Source: Streptomyces stelliscabiei (GTDB taxonomy: Bacteria > Actinomycetota > Actinomycetes > Streptomycetales > Streptomycetaceae). From it: a stretch of 64,000 bases of DNA. The notes below the pieces were generated by a model. It saw nothing but the letters and a program-made list of their open reading frames with translations. It was not told the origin of the DNA and did no database searches. The stretch spans positions 5,146,001 through 5,210,000 of the forward strand of contig NZ_JADBGF010000001.1 in the NCBI RefSeq assembly GCF_014873495.1, given 5' to 3'. This document shows, piece after piece, positions 23,005 to 31,909 of the stretch (position 1 is its first letter; every line of letters starts with the position of its first letter). The translations under genes were made by a program, and so were the position numbers.

Positions 23005-23045
23005 TTTTCAAGACCGTTCCCTTAGGCCGCTCGGGCAACCCACCC
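23005..23045. repeat. Right attachment-site repeat; truncated tRNA-Ser copy
   Basis: 41 bp identical to the anticodon loop and 5' half of tRNA-Ser(UGA) at 12100-12140. The adjoining island sequence imitates a variable arm (GACGC-GAAA-GCGTC on the minus strand) and part of a T-stem (GTGGG/CCCAC) but has no matching acceptor 3' strand, so it is not a functional tRNA. Confidence 0.85.
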
Positions 23046-23152
23046 CCCGCGATCACCGGGGTGGTCGCGCGGGGACAAGAGTAGCCGGTCAGCTGGGGCG
23101 GGGGTGGGCCGGATCGGGGGTGGCGGGTGGGTCGGCCGTCGGCCGGGGTGGG

Positions 23153-24883
23153 TCAGCTGTCGCCCTCGCGTTCGCCCAAGGTGACGTCCGCCGTGCGGGT
23201 CTTGCCGTCGCGGGTGTACGTGAGGGTGACCTTGTCGCCGGGGAGGTGGGTCCAGATCTCGCCGATGAGGGTGGGGCCGCTGTCGATGACGTGGTCGTCG
23301 AGCTTGGTGATGACGTCACCGGGCTTGAGGCCGGCCTTCGCGGCGGGGCCGTTCGCGGTGATGGAGTCCGAGCCGCCCTCACCGGAGTTCGTGATCTTCG
23401 CTCCGCCCGTGCCCTCCTCCAGGGAGACCGAGGCGCCGATCACCGGATACACCGGCTTGCCCGTCCTGATCAGCTGCTGGGCCACGTTCTTGGCCTGGTT
23501 GATCGGAATGGCGAAGCCGAGACCGATGGAGCCCGCCTGGCCGGAGCCGAAGCTGCCGTTGCTGGCGGACTGGATGGCCGAGTTGATGCCGATGACGTTG
23601 CCGCGGGCGTCGAGGAGGGGGCCGCCGGAGTTGCCCGGGTTGATCGACGCGTCGGTCTGCAGGGCGCTCATGTAGGAGGCCTTGCTGCCGGAAGAGCCGT
23701 CGCTGGAGGCCACGGGGCGGTTCTTGGCGCTGATGATGCCCGTCGTGACCGTGTTGGAGAGGCCGAAGGGCGCGCCGATCGCGATCGTCGAGTCGCCCAC
23801 CGCGACCTTGTCCGAGTCGCCGAGCGTCAGCGGCTGGAGGTTCGAGGGGGCGTTCTTCAGCTTGATGACCGCCACGTCGTAGCCCTGCGCGTGGCCGACG
23901 ACCTCCGCGGCGTACTTCTTGCCGTCCGGGAAGGTGGCCGACACCTTGCCGCCGTCGACGGCCTCCGCCACCACGTGGTTGTTGGTGACGATGTGGCCTT
24001 CCTTGTCGAAGACGAAGCCGGTGCCCGTGCCGCCGTCGCCGTCGCTGTTGGACGCCTCGATGGTCACCGTGCTCGGCAGTGCGGAGGAGGCCACGGCTGC
24101 GACCGTACCGGCGGCGCGCTTGACGTCTCCGCCGTTCTGGGAGGCCGAGACGGTCGTGGAGCCGGTGGAGTTGTCGTTGCGGTCGGCCAGCGTGTAGCCG
24201 ATGCCACCGCCGACACCGCCCGCGACCAGCGCGGCCACGAGGATCGCGGCGATCAGACCGCCCCGCTTCGTACCCGCCGGCTTGGGGGCGGGCTGCTGCG
24301 TCTGCTGCCACGAGGAGCCCCAGCCGCCGTCACCGGGACCGCCCGCGCCACCGGCGCCACCGGGTCCGGAGGCCGCGCCCGTGTCCGCGTACGCGCCACC
24401 GCCGTGGTCCGCGTACGACGGGACGGCCGGGGGCGCCGGAGGGGGCCAGGCGGCGTCGGGCGCGGAGGACCCGGCCCCGCCGGGAGCCTGTCCGTAACCT
24501 CCGCCGTACCCCTGGCCCGGGGCCGCCGCGTAGCCGGGCGCCCCGGCGGACACCAGTTCGGGCTGCGGCTGATGAGCGGCCGGCTGCGGCGCGGTCGGGT
24601 ACTGCGCCGTCGGCTGGTGTCCCACCGGCTGCTCGGCCGTCGGATGCTGCGGCACCGTCGGCTGCACCGCGGTCGGCCCCGGCTCCGGGGCCGTCGGCGG
24701 GAGCTGGGTCGTCGGCGCGTTGTCGGCGGCCGTTCCGGCAGCCGGCGCCGGGGCGGGGTGCTCCGCCGGGGCCGCGCTCGGCTCGTGCGCAGGGGCCGGC
24801 GCGGAGGCAGCGGGAGTGTCCACCGGCACGGGAGGTGCGGACGGGGCCGGGGGTACCGGGGTGCCCTCGTTCTCGGTGCTCAC
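23153..24883 (-). CDS. HtrA/DegP-like membrane-anchored serine protease with PDZ domain
   Basis: 576 aa from the GTG at 24883 (GAGGAG upstream); a longer frame to 24997 has no site. The first ~235 residues are a Pro/Ala/Gln/Gly-rich cytoplasmic tail. One transmembrane helix (GGLIAAILVAALVAGGVGGG, ~237-257) puts the rest outside. The trypsin-like protease carries His in IVTNNHVV, Asp in YDVAVIKL and Ser in NPGNSGGPLL. A C-terminal PDZ domain follows (AGLKPGDVITKLDDHVID). HtrA proteases degrade or refold misfolded envelope proteins. The divergent glycerophosphodiesterase shares its upstream region. Confidence 0.93.
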   Translation of the reverse strand: MSTENEGTPVPPAPSAPPVPVDTPAASAPAPAHEPSAAPAEHPAPAPAAGTAADNAPTTQLPPTAPEPGPTAVQPTVPQHPTAEQPVGHQPTAQYPTAPQPAAHQPQPELVSAGAPGYAAAPGQGYGGGYGQAPGGAGSSAPDAAWPPPAPPAVPSYADHGGGAYADTGAASGPGGAGGAGGPGDGGWGSSWQQTQQPAPKPAGTKRGGLIAAILVAALVAGGVGGGIGYTLADRNDNSTGSTTVSASQNGGDVKRAAGTVAAVASSALPSTVTIEASNSDGDGGTGTGFVFDKEGHIVTNNHVVAEAVDGGKVSATFPDGKKYAAEVVGHAQGYDVAVIKLKNAPSNLQPLTLGDSDKVAVGDSTIAIGAPFGLSNTVTTGIISAKNRPVASSDGSSGSKASYMSALQTDASINPGNSGGPLLDARGNVIGINSAIQSASNGSFGSGQAGSIGLGFAIPINQAKNVAQQLIRTGKPVYPVIGASVSLEEGTGGAKITNSGEGGSDSITANGPAAKAGLKPGDVITKLDDHVIDSGPTLIGEIWTHLPGDKVTLTYTRDGKTRTADVTLGEREGDS

Positions 24884-25040
24884 AGCTTTTCTCCTCGATC
24901 CACGGCTTCGGCTGGTCGGCGGTCGACGTCGGCGGTCGACTGTTCTTGGTCGCACGTCGGACCGTGCGCAAGTTTGTATGGGGTCAGCTTTTCCCACGAG
25001 CCGTCAGGGCACCATAAGCGGTGCCTGTGGGTCCGGGACC

Positions 25041-25056
25041 ATCCTTTATATAGGAT
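25041..25056. promoter_or_regulatory. AT-rich palindromic patch in the htrA/GDPD divergent region
   Basis: ATCCTTTATATAGGAT (5-bp arms) is the only AT-rich stretch between the protease and the phosphodiesterase. TATAAA on the minus strand and TATAGGAT on the plus strand are candidate -10 elements for divergent promoters. Confidence 0.35.
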
Positions 25057-25149
25057 CTATTGGACTAATGACGCGTACTGTGCGTACGAACCAGGTCGTC
25101 CACGGTCACCACCCCCACGCGTACCCCGTCACGGTGGCACCATGACGCG

Positions 25150-25959
25150 GTGACCCACGTACGACAGCTCCCGATTCAGGTCGTCGCCCACCGGGGGGCC
25201 TCCGAGGCGGCCCCCGAACACACCCTTGCCGCGTACAAGAAGGCGATCGAGGACGGCGCGGACGCCCTCGAATGCGATGTACGGCTGACGGCGGACGGCC
25301 ACCTCGTCTGTGTCCACGACCGGCGCGTCAACCGGACGTCGAACGGCCGGGGCGCGGTCTCCGCGCTGGAGCTCGCCGACCTCGCGGCCCTGGACTTCGG
25401 TTCCTGGAAGAACGGCGACGAGGCCCCCGACTGGGAGGTCACCCCCGAGGACCGGGCCGACACCTCCGTCCTCACCCTCGAACGCCTGCTCGAACTCGTG
25501 GCCGACGCGGGGCGCCGGGTGGAGCTGGCCATCGAGACCAAGCACCCCACGCGCTGGGCGGGCCAGGTCGAGGAGCGGCTGCTGGTCCTGCTGAAGCGGT
25601 TCGGGCTGGACGCCCCGGCGACGGCCGCCGAGTCGCCGGTACGGATCATGAGCTTCTCGGCGCGCTCGCTGCAGCGCGTGCGCACCGCGTCCCCCACGCT
25701 GCCGACCGTCTATCTGATGCAGTTCGTCTCCCCCCGCCTGCGCGACGGACGGCTGCCGAACGGTGTCCGGATCGCGGGCCCCTCGATCCGGATCGTGCGC
25801 AACCACCCCGCCTACATCGAGCGCCTGAAGAACGCCGGCCACCAGGTGCACGTGTGGACCGTGAACGAGCCCCAGGACGTCGACCTCTGCGTCGAGCTGG
25901 GCGTCGACGCCATCATCACCAACCGCCCCCGCGCGGTGCTCCACCAGCTGAGCCGCTGA
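25150..25959 (+). CDS. Glycerophosphodiester phosphodiesterase
   Basis: 269 aa, GDPD TIM-barrel family, hydrolysing glycerophosphodiesters to glycerol-3-phosphate and an alcohol. Catalytic and metal-binding landmarks are VVAHRGASEAAPEHTLAAY (His-Arg near residue 13), ALECDVRLTADGHLVCVHD (Glu, Asp and His, ~42-60), VELAIETKH (Glu, ~137) and the C-terminal VHVWTVNEP plus DAIITNRP. No signal peptide, so cytoplasmic. GTG start; the nearby ATG at 25143 is out of frame. Confidence 0.93.
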   Translation: MTHVRQLPIQVVAHRGASEAAPEHTLAAYKKAIEDGADALECDVRLTADGHLVCVHDRRVNRTSNGRGAVSALELADLAALDFGSWKNGDEAPDWEVTPEDRADTSVLTLERLLELVADAGRRVELAIETKHPTRWAGQVEERLLVLLKRFGLDAPATAAESPVRIMSFSARSLQRVRTASPTLPTVYLMQFVSPRLRDGRLPNGVRIAGPSIRIVRNHPAYIERLKNAGHQVHVWTVNEPQDVDLCVELGVDAIITNRPRAVLHQLSR

Positions 25960-26353
25960 CCGGGGTCCCCGGCCCGGACCCACCTTCGCCGCCCCACCGA
26001 GCGCACGGCCTCCCACAACTTCGAACACACCGATTCCGACAGCTTCCAACACCGCGCTCGGGACGGCTCCGAACACGCCGCTGTTCACACCTGCGACCAC
26101 CTCGCCGACCGCCGTCGCCGTCCCCGCACGGCGCTTGACGGAGGTAAGAATTCCGCCAAGGCGGCCGGACCATGACTGGGGACAAGTCGGCATATCAGGG
26201 ACGAAATTCAGCCACTCGGCTACGGGGAGTGCACCGGCGCGTTCGGTCCGTGTTCGATCGTCGCGAGTGCGCCAGAGCACGTGTTCCGGCCGGTTTCCAG
26301 TCCAGTCCCATGGGGCATTCACACCGTGGCGTGGGGCGAAGGAGGTCTCGGGG
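25960..26353. other. Intergenic region before the HATPase gene
   Basis: About 395 bp without a gene. TTGACG (26135-26140) lies in an imperfect inverted repeat CTTGACGG/CCGCCAAG (26134-26160), a possible -35 or operator. The HATPase frame continues back to 26135 but this part resembles no domain. Confidence 0.4.
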
Positions 26354-26896
26354 GTGGCGTTGGTGGTGGCACAGGAGGTGCCCACGTCGTCGAGCATGGC
26401 CGTACCCCATGGCCCTGCGGGCGTGGGGAAAGCGAGGCACCGGATGCGCGATCAGTTGCGCGACGGCGGTGTGGCGGATTCGGTCATCGACGACGCCCTA
26501 CTGATCCTTTCCGAACTGCTCAGCAATGCCTGCAAACACGGCAGACCACTGGGCGACGCGCTGGCCGGCGACGGCGACGTGCGCTGCGCCTGGCGCATGG
26601 ATCCCACCGGACGGCTCACGGTCGAGGTGACGGACGGCGGTGGTCCGACCCGCCCGGTCCCGTCCACGCCCTCGGTCACCGCACACGGCGGCCGCGGGCT
26701 GAACATCGTCACGGCGCTGGCCGACGACTGGGGCGTACGCGACGACGCCCGCGGCGAGGTCACGGTGTGGGTCGTCGTCCAGGACGACATCTACCGCGCC
26801 CACCGCCGGGACGACTTCGCCACCCGCGTCGTCGCCCCCACGGTCTCCGCCGTTCCCGACCTGGACTTCGTGGACGCCTTCGACGACCTGGACTGA
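26354..26896 (+). CDS. RsbW-like ATP-binding protein (anti-sigma/HATPase)
   Basis: 180 aa from the GTG at 26354, chosen because GAAGGAGG lies 8 nt upstream. The GHKL ATPase fold shows N-box ELLSNACKHG (~57), G1-like EVTDGGGPTR and G2 GGRGLNIVTAL. Streptomyces has dozens of these; most are single-domain anti-sigma or partner kinases. No sigma or anti-sigma-antagonist gene is adjacent. The acidic C-terminal tail (DLDFVDAFDDLD) is a small oddity. Confidence 0.88.
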   Translation: MALVVAQEVPTSSSMAVPHGPAGVGKARHRMRDQLRDGGVADSVIDDALLILSELLSNACKHGRPLGDALAGDGDVRCAWRMDPTGRLTVEVTDGGGPTRPVPSTPSVTAHGGRGLNIVTALADDWGVRDDARGEVTVWVVVQDDIYRAHRRDDFATRVVAPTVSAVPDLDFVDAFDDLD

Positions 26897-26962
26897 ACCG
26901 ACGGTCGGCGGCAGGCGTGCACATCCCGGCCCGAACCACCGGTTCCGGGACGACTCGGTGCG

Positions 26963-26971
26963 TTGTCCACA
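26963..26971 (+). promoter_or_regulatory. Isolated DnaA box
   Basis: TTGTCCACA, the preferred Streptomyces DnaA box, 76 bp before the DUF5926 gene. A single site may be chance or may link the gene to replication. Confidence 0.4.
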
Positions 26972-27046
26972 GGGTCCCGTCGGGCGTCGTACGAGCGGCT
27001 AGGCTCGCGCCAGTACGAGACGAGCCGTGATCGGGAGACACCCACG

Positions 27047-28036
27047 ATGGCCAAGAAGCGACCCCACACGAAGGCCAAGCGCCCGCAGGGCACCGGCGGA
27101 GTCGGCGCCGCAGGCGCCGATGGGCAGGTTCCGGTTGTCGGCGCGCGCGAGCAATGCCCCTGCGGCAGCGGCCGCCGCTACAAGGCCTGCCACGGCCGGG
27201 CCGCCGCCCAGGCGGTGACCGAGCTGGTGCAGCGCCCCTTCGAGGGCCTGCCGGGCGAGGGCGACTGGATCGCGCTGCGCGAGCTGGTGCCCGCCGCCAC
27301 CGTCGAGCTGCAGCTGAAGGACGCGCTCCCGGAGGGCGTTCCGTCGGTGACGCTCGCCACCGTCCTGCCCATGGCGTGGCCCGCGCTGCGCCGCGACGAC
27401 GGCTCGGTGCTGCTCGGCCTGCAGAACGACACGTCGTCCGGCGACATCAGCCGCGACCTCGCCGACACCCTCCAGCGCGCCCTCGTCGCCGACCCGGGCA
27501 CTCCGGTCCAGGGCCGACGCGCCCCGGCCGACGGACCGCGTCTGCAGGACCTGCTGGACCCCGAAGGTGAGTTCGAGCCAGTTGTGCACACGGGCTTCGA
27601 GTTCTGGGTCCCGGACACGGAGAACACCACCCCGGAGGTGACCGCCTCCCTGGAGCGCGCCAACTCCGCGGCGATCCCGACTGTGAAGCTCGCGGGCGTC
27701 GATGCGGCGTACTGGTGCGAGACCCCCGACAAGAACCATTTGCGATGGGTCATGCCGCACGCCGAGGAGCGGCTTCTGGACGCCCTCGCCCGGCTGCACG
27801 CGGCGGGGCGCTCCAGCCTCGGCGAGGGCACCCGTCTGGTCGGTTCCTTCCGTGCTCACGGCCTCACCGTGCCGGTCTGGGACCTGCCCACCGGGGTCGG
27901 CGCGGACGACGTGGAGAAGCCGGCGGCCGAGTTCGCCGAGCGGCTCGCCACCGCCCTGGCCGACGAGTCCCCGCTCACCCCGGACGAGCGCCGGGCGCGC
28001 GGCGGGCTCACCAACCGGCAGGTCACGCTGAGTTGA
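27047..28036 (+). CDS. DUF5926 family protein with SEC-C-type zinc motif
   Basis: 329 aa. The N-terminal basic stretch is followed by REQCPCGSGRRYKACHG (~36-51), a SEC-C-like zinc-binding motif. The rest is the actinobacterial DUF5926 domain (VELQLKDALPEGVPSVTLAT, GFEFWVPD, KNHLRWVMPH). The ATG at 27047 has CGGGAGA 8 nt upstream. Function is unknown; the SEC-C motif suggests a protein- or nucleic-acid-binding role. A perfect DnaA box lies just upstream. Confidence 0.85.
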   Translation: MAKKRPHTKAKRPQGTGGVGAAGADGQVPVVGAREQCPCGSGRRYKACHGRAAAQAVTELVQRPFEGLPGEGDWIALRELVPAATVELQLKDALPEGVPSVTLATVLPMAWPALRRDDGSVLLGLQNDTSSGDISRDLADTLQRALVADPGTPVQGRRAPADGPRLQDLLDPEGEFEPVVHTGFEFWVPDTENTTPEVTASLERANSAAIPTVKLAGVDAAYWCETPDKNHLRWVMPHAEERLLDALARLHAAGRSSLGEGTRLVGSFRAHGLTVPVWDLPTGVGADDVEKPAAEFAERLATALADESPLTPDERRARGGLTNRQVTLS

Positions 28037-28191
28037 CCCTGCGCGTCGGCGCGGACCGCGTGGGCGGCCGGCCGAGTGTGCTCGGGATGTGGTGACTCCT
28101 GTCACAACTCCCCTACGTGACAAGCAAATTCGTGTCCGAATAGCCAAGACCGAATTTGCGAAGCGCCGATCTCTTGTTACGGTTTCATTAG

Positions 28192-28229
28192 CCCGGTTGC
28201 TGGTGCATCCCCCGTCGCCAGCAACCGGG
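28192..28229 (+). terminator. Intrinsic terminator, possibly ending a small RNA
   Basis: CCCGGTTGCTGG (28192-28203) and CCAGCAACCGGG (28218-28229) form a perfect 12-bp stem, followed by TCTTCTC. It is 156 nt past the DUF5926 stop, longer than usual, and a promoter-like TTGCGA-16-TACGGT (28156-28183) lies directly before it, so it may terminate a short independent transcript. Confidence 0.65.
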
Positions 28230-28313
28230 TCTTCTCATGCCCGGGTCTCTTCCGGGTCCTGCCCGGGGTCCTGGGCGCCACCGCCACACCGACCCCGCTC
28301 GGCCTCAACGCCC

Positions 28314-29087
28314 TTATGAACGGCCTGAGTTGCTCCCTGAGCGCAGCAGCAGCGGTCCGTCGCCGTTCGGTGCCGCGAACTCCGCCACGGCCGTGTACGC
28401 CCCCATGACGCCCCGCGTGCGCTCCCTGGGCGTCTCGCACGCCCCGGGCTCGTCGTGCGCGCCCACGGCGCAGTACATCCGTACGGTGTGACCGCCGGGC
28501 GCCATCATGCTGAGGACCGAACTCAGCTCACGCCCGGTGGCGTTGCGGTAGTACGTGCGGGCCCAGGTCTGCTCGCCCTGCGTGAGGACGCACGTCTGCG
28601 CCTCGATGCCGTCGGGGGAGGTGAGTTCGGGGCCGCAGCGGGTGGCCGTGGCGAGTCCGATGCCGAGCAGCGGCCGCGAGGAGCGCTCGGTGCCGTCCTT
28701 GTCGCCGGCATCACCGGCATCACCGACGCCGCCGCGGCCCGCCGCCGTTCCGTCCGGCGCACCCGAACCGCCCGCCTTCTGATCGACGTGTCCGGAGGAC
28801 TTCTCGGCGGCACCTGCCGACCCGTCGGCGGTAGGGCCCGGGTGCGAGGAGGGAGACCGTGCGGACGTGAGGGCGCGGTCGGACGTTCGTACGTCGCCGA
28901 GGGGGCCCGCGGCGGCGGCGAGGGGCAGGCCCAGCGCGACCGCGACCGCGGCGGTCAGTCCCGCCAGGCGGAGCCGGTGCGGATCGGGCCCGCCGCGCAC
29001 CGGCTCGGGTGCTCTACGGCTCCGGGGCGGGGGAGCGCTGTGGCGACCGCGCGGAGGGGCCCCGCGGCCCCCGGGAAGACGCTGCAT
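28314..29087 (-). CDS. Membrane-anchored secreted protein of unknown function
   Basis: 257 aa from the ATG at 29087. A ~50-residue Arg/Pro-rich cytoplasmic tail precedes one hydrophobic segment (LAGLTAAVAVALGLPLAAAA, ~49-69). A Ser/Gly/Ala-rich linker is followed by an extracellular domain with four cysteines (ATRCGPELTS, AQTCVLTQGE, RMYCAVGA, GACETP), probably two disulfides, and TWARTYYRNATGRELSSVLS. I do not recognise a named family. Convergent with the DUF5926 gene. Confidence 0.75.
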   Translation of the reverse strand: MQRLPGGRGAPPRGRHSAPPPRSRRAPEPVRGGPDPHRLRLAGLTAAVAVALGLPLAAAAGPLGDVRTSDRALTSARSPSSHPGPTADGSAGAAEKSSGHVDQKAGGSGAPDGTAAGRGGVGDAGDAGDKDGTERSSRPLLGIGLATATRCGPELTSPDGIEAQTCVLTQGEQTWARTYYRNATGRELSSVLSMMAPGGHTVRMYCAVGAHDEPGACETPRERTRGVMGAYTAVAEFAAPNGDGPLLLRSGSNSGRS

Positions 29088-29142
29088 GTGCGGAAGATAA
29101 CGACCGACCGGGGGCACCCGGTCCCGCGCGCGCCGGGCGCGC

Positions 29143-29808
29143 TCAGAACTCGGGCGCGCTCACACCCGTACGAGTGAGGGCGTCGACGACCGCGTCCACG
29201 ACCGCCTCGACGTCGGGCACCCAGGGCGCGGCCGAACCGGGCAGCGGGGCCCGCTCCCAGCGGATCACTCCGTGACCGGTCTCGGAGGGGGGCAGTGCCA
29301 GATAGCCGCCCTCGCTGTGGAAGCGGAGCGAGCCGGGCACGAAGTCCTTGGCGTAGAGCAGTTCGCCCAACTGCTCCATGGAGTACGGCGCGACGAGGAT
29401 CGCCCAGCGGTGCGGGGCCGCGACCACGGGGCCGAGGCGCATGCCGGTGCGGTCGAGCGCGGCGAGGGCGCGGGAGGCGGCCAGGGCCGGCAGGCTCACC
29501 GCGCAGGGGGCGGCGCCGCCGGTGGCCAGCACGATCGGTGCCGTCGGCCGGTTGCCCCACCACCAGCGCACCATGCGCTCGTCGGTGGTGGCGGCCAGCA
29601 GGCCGGGGTCGAAGGGGTGAGCGCCGGGCACCACGCAATCCGGGTCCGGGCAGCCGCAGCGGGCACGGCCCTGCGGGTCCGGCGCCACTCCCGGGAGTAC
29701 GGGCCACTGCCATTCCGTCGCGAACGTCAGGGCCTGCTCAAGTAGCTCGGGCCTCCCGCCGTTGCGCCTGGACAGGAGCCTGCGTCGCTTTCCGGGGATC
29801 TCGCGCAT
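29143..29808 (-). CDS. Second bifunctional DNA primase/polymerase-like protein
   Basis: 221 aa from the ATG at 29808 (AAAGGACG 8 nt upstream). Prim-pol-type features: ALTFATEWQWPVLPGV, a Cys cluster CGCPDPDCVVPGAHP, and ATTDERMVRWWWGNRPTAP followed by IVLATG. The metal-binding acidic positions of catalytic AEP enzymes are not obvious (AVSLPALAA stands where D-x-D would be expected), so this copy may be inactive or diverged. Such proteins are conserved on Streptomyces chromosomes. Confidence 0.75.
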   Translation of the reverse strand: MREIPGKRRRLLSRRNGGRPELLEQALTFATEWQWPVLPGVAPDPQGRARCGCPDPDCVVPGAHPFDPGLLAATTDERMVRWWWGNRPTAPIVLATGGAAPCAVSLPALAASRALAALDRTGMRLGPVVAAPHRWAILVAPYSMEQLGELLYAKDFVPGSLRFHSEGGYLALPPSETGHGVIRWERAPLPGSAAPWVPDVEAVVDAVVDALTRTGVSAPEF

Positions 29809-30321
29809 GAGCGCTCGTCCTTTCCGTTGCACGCATGGCAACACCGTGGGTCACATCACAACATGTGTCGTTCACTGCACTGTGCGTACCTGCTGGCGCA
29901 TCACACCCCTGTCGCGGACAAGGGGAACCCCTGCGGGCCGGGCTCGGTTACGTCCGCGTCCATCGCTTGCGTCGACTTGCGTCTGTCAAAAGCATGGGCA
30001 TGGCGTAGGGGTGGCGGCGCCTGGCGTTTTGCCGTCTCGCGTGTGCTCGCCGCCTCCGCCACGGGAGGATGGGGCTCGGTCGTCGGTGGATAGGACGCCC
30101 GGGTCCGTCGCCAGGTTCCGGGCGACCTCCGCCACCCCTGGCCTTCACCGAGTACGTACCCATCACGACCGCTGTGACGCTCTGTTGAACAAGGCCAGTC
30201 GACCTCAATACACCGTTCACCACAACACTTTTAAGCCAACTTTCCTTTTCCCGAAGGTCTGGACAAGAGGTTGACGGGTGTCCAACAAGGCCTCACGGAC
30301 ACCAGATATCCCAGCAGGACA
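29809..30321. other. Long intergenic region before the phosphatase gene
   Basis: About 510 bp with no supported gene. It includes an AT-richer end (30220-30260) and the inverted repeat GGTGTCC (30277-30283)/GGACACC (30297-30303) right after a TTGACG box (30271), a likely promoter-operator for the phosphatase. Confidence 0.45.
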
Positions 30322-31845
30322 ATGCTGGACATCCCCTCACGAGTGCGTGTACATGTGGAGAGACTGCTAGCGGCGCAGAATGACATGGGGGTTTGCGATG
30401 CTTTTGAGCAATACGCACCGGTCGGAAAGCCGGACACCATGAACGCCCCTCACCCTCCGAAAGTGGCTGGAATCGATTCAACGGTTCCCTCCCCCGCACA
30501 CACTGTCGCGCCCGCGCCCGTCGCCCCCGGTTCCCCATCGGCCCCTCCCGCCACAGGACCGGGCACCGCCCCCGGGGCCGTTCTGCAGGACAGACTCGCG
30601 GGCTGGGTCTCGGACCTCACGACGCTGCACGAACTCACCGAACGCCTGACCCGCACGGACTCGCTCGACAGCGCGCTGGAGGAGACCCTGCGCGCCGGAG
30701 CTGCCCTGGTGGGCGCCCGCCGCGGCCTCCTCGTCCTGGAACCGGCCGGCGGAATCGGTCCGGACACCACCGTCGGCCTCGGGCTCGGCCGCGCCGACCT
30801 CGGGCACATCGAGACCGTGCCGCGCAGCTCCCTGCCGTACGGCCGCATCCTCGACGGACTGCCGGGCGGGGACGGCGAGATCGCCCAGCCCGACCTGTTC
30901 GCCGAGGACGGACTCGACCCCCGCCACCGCGAGGTCGCCGCCCGGCTCGGATACGCGGCGAGCTATGCGCTCCCCCTGTCCAGCGAGGGCGCCGGCCGGC
31001 TCGGCGCCGCCGTCTGGCTCTACGACGAGCCCGCGGAGCCGGTCGAGCGGCAGCGCCACCTCGTCGGGCTGTACACGCGCTACGCCGCCGAGCACCTGGC
31101 CCGGCTCGTCGAGGTCGAGCGCACCCGCGCGTGCATGGCGACCATCGCCGAGGAACTGCTGCCCTCCCGGCTGCCTCGGGTCGCCGGCGTGCAGCTCGCC
31201 GCCCGGCACCGCACCGGACCGCGCGGCGGCGGGGACTGGTACGACGCGCTGCCGCTGCCGGACGCCGCGCTCGGGCTCGCGGTCGGCTCGGTCACGGGGT
31301 CGGGGCCCAGCGCGATCGCCGCGATGGGACGGCTGCGCGCCTCCCTGCGGGCGTACGCGGTGATGGAGGGCGAGGACCCCGTCGCCGTCCTCTCCGACCT
31401 GGAGCTGTTGCTGCGCCTGACGGAACCCGCCCGCTCCGCCACCGCGCTCTTCGCCTACGTGGAACCCGCCCTGCGCAAGATCACCCTGGCCGGGGCCGGA
31501 CACAGCCCGCCGCTGGTGATCGGCGAACGGCGCACCGAGTTCGTGGAGACCTCGCTGTCGGCGCCGCTCGGCATGCTCGCCTGCTGGGAGGCGCCGAGCG
31601 TGGAGCTGACCGCTCATTCAGGAGAAACCGTCCTGCTCTACACCGACGGCCTCCTCCAGCGCACCGGCGAACCCGTCGACCGGGCCTTCGCCCGCCTCCA
31701 CGCGGCCGCGGCCTGCGTCCCCCGGGCCCTGCGCACCGACCCGGGCGCCATCGCCGACCACGTCCTGCGCACCGTTCTTCCGGAGAGGCTCGACGCGGCC
31801 GACGGCACGGAGGACGTGGTGCTGCTGGCGGCGCGGTTCGAGTAG
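30322..31845 (+). CDS. GAF-PP2C (SpoIIE-type) protein phosphatase
   Basis: 507 aa from the ATG at 30322 (AGCAGGA upstream). After a short N-terminal region (MLDIPSRVRVHVERLLAAQN) and a Pro-rich linker comes a GAF domain (~110-275: LTTLHELTERLTRTDSLDSA, RRGLLVLEPAGG, YAASYALPLS). The PP2C/RsbU-type phosphatase domain (~290-507) has LLPSRLPRVAGVQLAARHR, GGGDWYDALPL (metal Asp), GHSPPLVI, LLYTDGLLQR and a final DGTEDVVLLAARF. These enzymes dephosphorylate anti-anti-sigma factors to activate alternative sigma factors. No membrane segment, so the GAF domain senses a cytoplasmic cue. A strong terminator follows. Confidence 0.92.
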   Translation: MLDIPSRVRVHVERLLAAQNDMGVCDAFEQYAPVGKPDTMNAPHPPKVAGIDSTVPSPAHTVAPAPVAPGSPSAPPATGPGTAPGAVLQDRLAGWVSDLTTLHELTERLTRTDSLDSALEETLRAGAALVGARRGLLVLEPAGGIGPDTTVGLGLGRADLGHIETVPRSSLPYGRILDGLPGGDGEIAQPDLFAEDGLDPRHREVAARLGYAASYALPLSSEGAGRLGAAVWLYDEPAEPVERQRHLVGLYTRYAAEHLARLVEVERTRACMATIAEELLPSRLPRVAGVQLAARHRTGPRGGGDWYDALPLPDAALGLAVGSVTGSGPSAIAAMGRLRASLRAYAVMEGEDPVAVLSDLELLLRLTEPARSATALFAYVEPALRKITLAGAGHSPPLVIGERRTEFVETSLSAPLGMLACWEAPSVELTAHSGETVLLYTDGLLQRTGEPVDRAFARLHAAAACVPRALRTDPGAIADHVLRTVLPERLDAADGTEDVVLLAARFE

Positions 31846-31876
31846 GCCTGCCGCGCCTTCCTCGGGTGCGGGACGG

Positions 31877-31909
31877 CGGTCCCTCGCGGCTGCTTGCCGT
31901 GAGGGACCG
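31877..31909 (+). terminator. Terminator of the phosphatase gene
   Basis: CGGTCCCTCGCGGC-TGCTT-GCCGTGAGGGACCG: a 14-bp stem with one G-T wobble and a 5-nt loop, 31 nt past the stop codon. Confidence 0.75.

Noticed and set aside
22960..23045. Second functional tRNA-Ser gene
   Set aside because: Only the 5' half is exact; the acceptor 3' strand is missing and the T-stem is irregular, so it is an attachment-site remnant.
23120..25153. 677-aa plus-strand frame opposite the HtrA protease
   Set aside because: Arg/Gly-rich antisense shadow; the minus strand has the full serine-protease triad and PDZ domain.
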